Assembly: GCA_002731195.1 (NCBI GenBank)
Contig: PCAI01000025.1
Location: forward strand, 5,422 to 15,234
Source: Methanobacteriota archaeon
GTDB taxonomy: Archaea > Thermoplasmatota > Poseidoniia > Poseidoniales > Thalassarchaeaceae
Reading direction: 5' to 3'
DNA length: 9,813 nt
Every line of letters begins with the position of its first letter. Within the stretch, counting starts at the first letter, position 1. Below the pieces are notes generated by a model. It searched no databases and had not been told where the DNA came from. It saw only the letters and a program-made list of their open reading frames with translations. The translations under genes were made by a program, and so were the position numbers. Of this stretch, positions 5,731 through 9,813 are shown piece after piece.

Positions 5731-6444
5731 ATGGGTAAAAGAACACGTTCACAACGCCAGGGTTCAAGCCCAAAGAACAAAGTTAGTTCTCACCGTTTCC
5801 CTGCAAATAACAAACTTCCACGCAAAAATGGAGAGGTTGGAGAGATTGTAGACTTAATCCATAGTCCAGCACATACAGCACCTCTTGCAAAAATTAAATT
5901 TGAAGATGGCACCATAAGTCACTTTGCAGCTCCAGAAGGAGTTTCAGTTGGGCAGGCCATAGCCTTTGGCGAAAATGTCACATTAAGGCCAGGAAACGTT
6001 ACAACTTTAGATAGGATACCAGAAGGAACTCCTGTTTGTAATGTAGAGTCAAGGCCAGGTGATGGTGGTAAATTCGCTAGGTCTGGCGGTAATTCTGCTA
6101 TTTTAGAGACTCGTATGGAAGATACAGTAAGAGTCCGTCTTCCAAGTGGTAGATTAAAGGAATTACCTTCCAAATGCCGTGCTACTATTGGAGTATTGGG
6201 AGGTCATGGAAGGACTGACAAACCATTGATGAAAGCAGGTGCAGCTCATCACAGAGCAAAAGCACGAGGTAAATTATATCCATCAGTAAGTGGAGTCGCT
6301 ATGAATCCGGTCGATCATCCTCATGGTGGAGGAAATCATCAGGCTGTTCATGGGCCTAATTCTGTTAGCCGTAATGCACCGCCTGGTCAAAAGGTCGGTA
6401 ATATAGCACCTAGCAGAACTGGTAGAGGAAGAAGGAAGGAGTAG
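5731..6444 (+). CDS. rpl2: 50S ribosomal protein uL2 (L2)
   Basis: This 237-residue archaeal-type uL2 is a core large-subunit protein needed for subunit association and peptidyl transferase centre structure. It begins MGKRTRSQRQG as in archaeal relatives. The OB/SH3-like RNA-binding region spans roughly residues 35-160, with LIHSPAHTAPLAKIKFEDG, IPEGTPVCNVESRPGDGGKFARSGG and GVLGGHGRTDKP. The C-terminal loop GVAMNPVDHPHGGG (188-201) contains the conserved histidines near the catalytic centre, and RTGRGRRKE closes the protein. Length is normal for archaea. It has the best Shine-Dalgarno match of the operon. Its TAG stop is 8 nt before uS19. Confidence 0.97.
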   Translation: MGKRTRSQRQGSSPKNKVSSHRFPANNKLPRKNGEVGEIVDLIHSPAHTAPLAKIKFEDGTISHFAAPEGVSVGQAIAFGENVTLRPGNVTTLDRIPEGTPVCNVESRPGDGGKFARSGGNSAILETRMEDTVRVRLPSGRLKELPSKCRATIGVLGGHGRTDKPLMKAGAAHHRAKARGKLYPSVSGVAMNPVDHPHGGGNHQAVHGPNSVSRNAPPGQKVGNIAPSRTGRGRRKE

Positions 6445-6452
6445 AGTAGAAA

Positions 6453-6953
6453 ATGGCACGTAAATCCAAGAAAATGTTCCGTTCACCAAAGCTTGCAAGG
6501 CGGCAAGCAAGAAAGCGAAGATCAAAGATCAGTGAACGTAGGAAGAAAGAATTCTTGTGGAGAGGATACACGCTCGCCGAATTACTAAATCTTCCATTAT
6601 ATCCTCCTATGGATAGCCCAGATTCAGATAGTATCGCGACTCTTATGCCTTCACGTGCAAAACGTTCTTTGGCTAGGGGATTGACTCCAGAGTGCGAAAA
6701 ACTCCTCTTAAAAGTAAGGGAAAATAAAGGTCAAAAGGTAATTAGAACTCATTGTAGGGGAATGTACGTACTCCCAGAAATGGTTGGCACTACAATTGGA
6801 ATACACAATGGCCGTATGTTCGTCAATGTGGAAATAATTCCTGAGATGATTGGGCATGCATTAGGGGAATTTGCAAGGACCAGAAATTCAGTTACACATA
6901 CAGGACCGGGCGTAGGTGCTACCCGTTCATCACAGCATGTTTCATTAAAGTGA
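6453..6953 (+). CDS. rps19: 30S ribosomal protein uS19 (S19)
   Basis: This is a 166-residue uS19, a protein of the small-subunit head near the A-site finger. The family core is plain: FLWRGYTLAELLNLP, then LMPSRAKRSLARGLTPECEKLLLKV, IRTHCRGMYVLPEMVGTTIGIHNGRMFVNVEIIPEMIGHALGEFARTR, and TGPGVGATRSSQHVSLK at the end. It is about 20-30 residues longer than many archaeal homologs because of a strongly basic N-terminal extension (residues 1-33, rich in Arg/Lys). That extension probably contacts rRNA, which is an inference from charge. GGAG at 6438-6441, within the end of uL2, lies 11 nt upstream of the ATG. The TGA stop is merged with the next gene's Shine-Dalgarno sequence. Confidence 0.95.
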   Translation: MARKSKKMFRSPKLARRQARKRRSKISERRKKEFLWRGYTLAELLNLPLYPPMDSPDSDSIATLMPSRAKRSLARGLTPECEKLLLKVRENKGQKVIRTHCRGMYVLPEMVGTTIGIHNGRMFVNVEIIPEMIGHALGEFARTRNSVTHTGPGVGATRSSQHVSLK

Positions 6954-6962
6954 GGTAATTAT

Positions 6963-7487
6963 ATGAGTAGAGAAGTAGGTAAATCACAGTCCGGCTATAC
7001 TCAACTTTTAGACGGATCTTATTTGGCTACTGCTAGAGCAGTCAATGTCAATTGCCATCACAAGCACTGTTATCATATAGCCAAGGCGCTAAGGGGCATG
7101 AATGCCTCAGATGCAATCCTCTACCTAGATGATGTGATAAATAAGAAAAAGGCCATTCCATACACTCGCCGTTCAAGAAAAGGAAGAGGTGGAAATACCA
7201 TGGCCGGCCATAGGAAAGGTAAAGTTGGTCCAGGAAAATATCCTAACAAAGCTTCAAAAGAATTCTCTAAATTAATATCTAGTGCAATGGATAACGCACG
7301 TCAAAGGTATGACACTATAGATCCAGATGATATGGTAATTACTCATATCGCTGCACACAGAGGTCAAGTTGCTACTAATTGGCGTCCAAGGGCACAAGGC
7401 CGAGCAACTCCTAGCAATCATTATCAAGTAAATCTAGAGATATTCTTGGAATATTTTGGTGATGAGGAAGAAGAGGACGAATTCTGA
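6963..7487 (+). CDS. rpl22: 50S ribosomal protein uL22 (L22)
   Basis: This 174-residue archaeal uL22 lines the nascent-peptide tunnel opposite uL4. Signatures are TARAVNVNCHHKHCYHIAKALRGM at the N-terminus, AIPYTRRSRKGRGGN and GHRKGKVGPGKYPNKAS in the middle, and ITHIAAHRGQVATNWRPRAQGRATPSNHYQVNLEIFL at the C-terminus, including the beta-hairpin loop (RGQVATNWRPRAQGRA) that enters the tunnel. The protein ends in a short acidic tail, GDEEEEDEF. GAGGT (6952-6956) shares bases with the uS19 stop codon and lies 6 nt before the ATG. Confidence 0.95.
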   Translation: MSREVGKSQSGYTQLLDGSYLATARAVNVNCHHKHCYHIAKALRGMNASDAILYLDDVINKKKAIPYTRRSRKGRGGNTMAGHRKGKVGPGKYPNKASKEFSKLISSAMDNARQRYDTIDPDDMVITHIAAHRGQVATNWRPRAQGRATPSNHYQVNLEIFLEYFGDEEEEDEF

Positions 7488-7492
7488 GGTGA
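7486..7492 (+). promoter_or_regulatory. Shine-Dalgarno sequence fixing the uS3 start
   Basis: GAGGTGA overlaps the TGA stop of uL22 (7485-7487) and lies 5 nt before the ATG at 7498. This supports that ATG against an in-frame upstream ATG at 7456, which lies inside uL22 and would add 14 residues unlike the family. Confidence 0.65.
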
Positions 7493-7497
7493 AAATT

Positions 7498-8196
7498 ATG
7501 GGACAAAATACAATTCGAACATTACTCAATAGAAACGTTGAGCGCCAACTTGTTCGCGAATATCTTTTGAAAGAAACCGAAAAAGCCGGTTTTGGAGGAT
7601 TGACTTTCAATCGTACTCCCGAAGGCACAAAAGTAACTCTAAAAGCAGAACAAGTAGGCCGAGTTATAGGACGTAGAGGAAAGGTAATCCACGAATTACA
7701 ACGTCGTCTTCAAGAGGATTTCAATCTTCATGATCCACAACTAGAAGTCGATGAGATAGACGAATCAAGATTAAATGCACAAGTGATGGCAAGTCGATTA
7801 GCCAGTTCTCTGGAGAGAGGATGGTTCTTCCGTCGTGCAGGCCATAGTACTGCTCAGAATATTATGGATGCAGGTGCTAGAGGTTGCTTAATCATACTTA
7901 GTGGGAAAATTACCGGAGCGAGGCATAGGGTTGAGAAGTTCCAACAAGGTCATATAAAATTCTGTGGCGAAACAGCATTAGAGTTTATGGATACAGGTTT
8001 TTCAACAGCGGTAAAGAAGTTAGGAACAATAGGTTGTACTGTTAAGATAATGAGAAAAGGAACCAAACTTCCACATGAAGTTACGATATTAGAACGTCAT
8101 GAGGCTGGTTTACCTGCTTTAGAACAGATAGCAATGATAAAACCTGAGCAAGATGTAGATTTCTCAGATACAGATAATTCAAAGGAGGAAGAATGA
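7498..8196 (+). CDS. rps3: 30S ribosomal protein uS3 (S3)
   Basis: This 232-residue uS3 is a small-subunit head protein at the mRNA entry tunnel. The N-terminal KH domain shows VGRVIGRRGKVIHEL with the GxxG loop GRRG at 58-61. The C-terminal domain contains ERGWFFRRAGHSTAQNIMDAGARGCLIILSGKITGARHRVEKFQQGHIKFCGE, a typical archaeal/eukaryotic segment, and GTIGCTVKIMRKGTKLPHE. The tail is acidic (DVDFSDTDNSKEEE), in line with the variable C-termini of archaeal uS3. The start follows from the Shine-Dalgarno sequence GAGGTGA. Its TGA is 3 nt before uL29, and GGAGG inside its last codons serves that gene. Confidence 0.96.
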   Translation: MGQNTIRTLLNRNVERQLVREYLLKETEKAGFGGLTFNRTPEGTKVTLKAEQVGRVIGRRGKVIHELQRRLQEDFNLHDPQLEVDEIDESRLNAQVMASRLASSLERGWFFRRAGHSTAQNIMDAGARGCLIILSGKITGARHRVEKFQQGHIKFCGETALEFMDTGFSTAVKKLGTIGCTVKIMRKGTKLPHEVTILERHEAGLPALEQIAMIKPEQDVDFSDTDNSKEEE

Positions 8197-8199
8197 GAA

Positions 8200-8403
8200 A
8201 TGTCACATGTTAAATCTAGAGATATAGATTCTATGAATTTAGAACAACGCGAACGTCGACTTCTCGAACTCAAGGAAGAATTACTACAATTACGTTCGCA
8301 GCAAGCACTAGGAGGTTCTTCAGCTGACGCAGGTGCTTACAAACAAACTCGTAGGTCTATAGCCCGCCTAATCACAAAAATGAACCAGGGGTCAAAGGAG
8401 TAG
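8200..8403 (+). CDS. rpl29: 50S ribosomal protein uL29 (L29)
   Basis: This 67-residue uL29 is a small helical hairpin protein that sits beside uL23 at the tunnel exit. The core NLEQRERRLLELKEELLQLRSQQALGGSSADAGAYKQTRRSIARLITKMN matches the archaeal family in length and pattern, with two long helices joined at the GGSS turn. The Shine-Dalgarno sequence GGAGG (8184-8188) is within the last codons of uS3, 11 nt upstream. A second ATG at 8193 overlaps the uS3 stop but is out of frame. The gene stops 6 nt before the initiation factor gene. Confidence 0.93.
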   Translation: MSHVKSRDIDSMNLEQRERRLLELKEELLQLRSQQALGGSSADAGAYKQTRRSIARLITKMNQGSKE

Positions 8404-8409
8404 GAATAA

Positions 8410-8709
8410 ATGGCGGGTATATGTAATCTATGTGGATTGCCGGATGAATTATGTATATGTCAGGAAATAGCTAAAGAACAACAAAAAGCAATAATATCAG
8501 TAGTTAAAAGGAGATATGGAAAAATGGTTACTATGATAGAAGGAATAGATGATACCGCTATCGATATTAATCAACTCGCAAAGATACTGAAAAGTGCATG
8601 TGCAAGTGGCGGTACAGTTAAGGATCGTACCATAGAATTACAAGGAGATCATAAAAAAAGAGCCTCCAAAGTTCTTGAACAAAATGGATACAGAGTGGAG
8701 GTTCGTTAA
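8410..8709 (+). CDS. sui1: Translation initiation factor aIF1 (SUI1/eIF1 family)
   Basis: This 99-residue protein is the archaeal eIF1/SUI1 homolog, which binds the small-subunit P-site region and enforces start-codon fidelity. An N-terminal zinc knuckle has Cys5, Cys8, Cys15 and Cys17 (CNLCG then CIC), the usual archaeal arrangement. The SUI1 domain follows, with VVKRRYGKMVTMIEG (31-45), CASGGTVKD (64-72) and IELQGDHKKR (75-84), and the protein ends in a VEVR strand. Its location between uL29 and the RNase P subunit is the conserved archaeal order. AGGAG at the end of uL29 lies upstream. The stop codon directly abuts the next ATG with no spacer, so translational coupling with Rnp1 is likely. 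Confidence 0.94.
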   Translation: MAGICNLCGLPDELCICQEIAKEQQKAIISVVKRRYGKMVTMIEGIDDTAIDINQLAKILKSACASGGTVKDRTIELQGDHKKRASKVLEQNGYRVEVR

Positions 8710-8973
8710 ATGACAGATACTATTAACATGCCTTGGATTTCTCGTATTTTACATATTACTAATTCATCAGATCCGACTCTGGAGGGAATAAGTGGATTAA
8801 TTTTGAATGAAACAAAAAAGACAATATTAATCGAATCCGAAGGAAAGGATTTGTTATTGGCTAAGAATATTATTCAATTTACACTTGATGATGATGATGA
8901 TGATGAGATAGATGGTAAATTGGTATCCCAACGTCCTGAGGATCGAATTAATAAGAAATATAGGAGGAACTAA
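8710..8973 (+). CDS. rnp1: RNase P protein component 1 (Rnp1/Rpp29/Pop4)
   Basis: This 87-residue protein is the archaeal homolog of Rpp29/Pop4. It pairs with Rnp21/Rpp21 on the specificity part of RNase P RNA and helps mature tRNA 5' ends. Support comes from the Sm-like beta-barrel pattern TNSSDPTLEGISGLILNETKKTILIESEG, where family members have SPDPSLVGIEGxVVDETKNTLxI, from the C-terminal IDGKLVSQRPEDRINK, and from the position between aIF1 and uS17, which is conserved in euryarchaea. A run of six Asp codons (GAT) between the barrel strands is unusual. GGAGG (8697-8701) lies 8 nt before the ATG. Its stop is one base from uS17. Confidence 0.88.
   Translation: MTDTINMPWISRILHITNSSDPTLEGISGLILNETKKTILIESEGKDLLLAKNIIQFTLDDDDDDEIDGKLVSQRPEDRINKKYRRN
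8887..8904 (+). repeat. (GAT)6 trinucleotide run inside rnp1
   Basis: Six perfect GAT units, followed by GAG, encode DDDDDDE in the Rnp1 protein. The run keeps the reading frame. Such short repeats are prone to slippage in whole units of three and could vary in length between strains. Confidence 0.85.
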
Positions 8974-8974
8974 G

Positions 8975-9307
8975 ATGAGAGATATTGGAGTAGACGTAAA
9001 CTCTCCTAAAGGAGAATGGGATGGAAATATGAATTGTCCTTTCTATGGGGACCTAAGAGTAAGGGGCCAAATAATCGAAGGAATTGTTTCTACATCCTCA
9101 ATGACTGATGCAATAGTTGTTGAGAGGAGAATGGAGAGATACATGAAGAAGTATGAGAGGTATGAAAAACGTACTCGTCGCTACTCTGCGCATTTACCTT
9201 CATGCATTGGTCAAGTTAATCCAGGAGATAAAGTACGTATCATGGAGTGTAGGCCATTATCCAAGACTATCAAATTCTGTGTTATTGATTTGGAGGAGAG
9301 TAAATGA
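8975..9307 (+). CDS. rps17: 30S ribosomal protein uS17 (S17)
   Basis: This 110-residue archaeal uS17 is an OB-fold primary binder of 16S rRNA. The N-terminal archaeal extension RDIGVDV, then CPFYGDLRVRGQ, precedes the OB fold: EGIVSTSSMTDAIVVERR, then YERYEKRTRRYSAHLPSCIGQVNPGDKVRIMECRPLSKTIKFCVID. The frame is open back to 8912, inside rnp1. The ATG at 8975 is chosen because MRDIGVDV is the normal family start and GGAGG (8963-8967) lies 7 nt upstream. The stop overlaps the start of uL14 by four bases (ATGA). Confidence 0.95.
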   Translation: MRDIGVDVNSPKGEWDGNMNCPFYGDLRVRGQIIEGIVSTSSMTDAIVVERRMERYMKKYERYEKRTRRYSAHLPSCIGQVNPGDKVRIMECRPLSKTIKFCVIDLEESK

Positions 9308-9702
9308 AAGGAATAGCGGGAAAGGTAACTGCTGGCTTGCCAACTCAGGCTAAGTTAGACTGTGCAGATAATACTGGGGCAAAAATTGTCCAAGTAATAA
9401 ACGTACCAAAAAAGGGAGGCGTAGCAAGCAGATATCCTGCAGCAGGTGTTGGCGATATGATACGTGTCACTGTTCGCAGAGGGACTCCTGAAACACGAAG
9501 ACAGATATTCACAGCAGTTATTATTAGACAAACAAGACCATTCAGAAGAGTCGATGGGTCATGGGTAAGATTTGAAGATAATGCATGTGTATTAACTAAT
9601 GAGAGAGGAGATATCCAAGGTTCAGATATCAAAGGGCCAGTAAGTCGAGAAGCTGCTGAAAGGTGGCCAAGAATTGCTGCAACAGCAAAGCAAATTGTAT
9701 GA
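9304..9702 (+). CDS. rpl14: 50S ribosomal protein uL14 (L14)
   Basis: This 132-residue uL14 is an interface protein of the large subunit and, in archaea and eukaryotes, part of the anti-association factor eIF6/aIF6 docking surface. Signatures are LDCADNTGAKIVQVINV (18-34), GVGDMIRVTVRRGTPETRRQIFTAVIIRQ in the middle and RFEDNACVLTNERGDIQGSDIKGPVSREAAERWPRIAATA at the end. Length is normal. Its ATG overlaps the uS17 TGA, the only true overlap within the operon, with GGAGAG in the preceding codons as a ribosome site. The TGA stop is merged with the Shine-Dalgarno sequence of uL24. Confidence 0.96.
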   Translation: MKGIAGKVTAGLPTQAKLDCADNTGAKIVQVINVPKKGGVASRYPAAGVGDMIRVTVRRGTPETRRQIFTAVIIRQTRPFRRVDGSWVRFEDNACVLTNERGDIQGSDIKGPVSREAAERWPRIAATAKQIV

Positions 9703-9713
9703 GGTGTAAATGT

Positions 9714-9813
9714 ATGGTAAGTAAAAAACCCGGAAAACAACGCCAGGAGCAGAGAAAATCTCCACTTCACATTAAGCGTAAAAGAATGAGGGCGAGATTA
9801 GTTTCAGACGACC
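9714..9813 (+). CDS. rpl24: 50S ribosomal protein uL24 (L24), N-terminal fragment
   Basis: The first 33 codons of archaeal uL24 are present and run off the window. MVSKKPGKQRQEQRKSPLHI followed by KRKRMRARLVSDD matches the archaeal start pattern of basic KxxKQR, then APLH, then an Arg/Lys-rich helix. Two ATGs lie close together: the one at 9710 meets a stop after four codons, so the ATG at 9714 is the start. GAGGTG (9701-9706), overlapping the uL14 stop codon, is 7 nt upstream. uL24 starts large-subunit assembly near the tunnel exit. The KOW motif would be beyond the window edge. Confidence 0.88.
   Translation, partial: MVSKKPGKQRQEQRKSPLHIKRKRMRARLVSDD

Noticed and set aside
9345..9770. 141-residue open frame on the minus strand opposite uL14
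   Set aside because: It is antisense to a firmly identified ribosomal protein, has no recognisable domain, and reflects the complement of a constrained coding frame. The same applies to the other antisense frames in 3670-7628.
1..9813. Mobile elements, CRISPR arrays or integration sites
   Set aside because: No transposase, integrase, terminal inverted repeats, direct-repeat arrays or tRNA-end duplications were seen; the region is a conserved housekeeping locus with an unusual flank.

Overview
The window is archaeal and is dominated by the 5' part of the archaeal S10/spc ribosomal protein operon. Gene order (uL3, uL4, uL23, uL2, uS19, uL22, uS3, uL29, aIF1/SUI1, RNase P Rnp1, uS17, uL14, uL24) and the interposed aIF1 and Rnp1 genes are diagnostic of Archaea. 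The AT-rich composition, the Hef-type helicase without visible nuclease, and the look of the proteins suggest a Thermoplasmatota lineage, most plausibly marine group II/III (Poseidoniales-like). That placement is inference from memory, not from a search.

Layout. Positions 1-1430 (+) carry two genes overlapping by one base: the C-terminal part of an SdhB/HdrC-like protein and a complete HdrB/SdhE-like protein. Both keep the fold signatures of the family but have lost most cysteines that would hold iron-sulfur clusters. Positions 1431-3170 (-) carry a Hef/FANCM-type SF2 helicase, meeting the HdrB-like gene tail to tail with no spacer. Positions 3171-3452 form a divergent intergenic region. It holds a TATA box for the helicase, an 8-bp inverted repeat, a weak TATA candidate for the ribosomal operon, and a roughly 97-nt region able to fold into a branched RNA, followed by two more dyads before the uL3 ribosome binding site. 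Positions 3453-9813 (+) hold thirteen tightly packed translation genes; the last (uL24) is cut by the window edge.

How it works together. The operon encodes ribosomal subunit proteins plus an initiation factor and an RNase P subunit, so it couples ribosome assembly, start-codon selection and tRNA 5' maturation. Gaps are 0-12 nt with one 4-nt overlap. Several junctions fuse the TGA stop to the next Shine-Dalgarno sequence (TGAGGTGA type), consistent with translational coupling. The points most worth a second look are the cysteine-depleted SdhB/HdrB pair, the structured leader before uL3, and the substituted W-finger tip of uL3.
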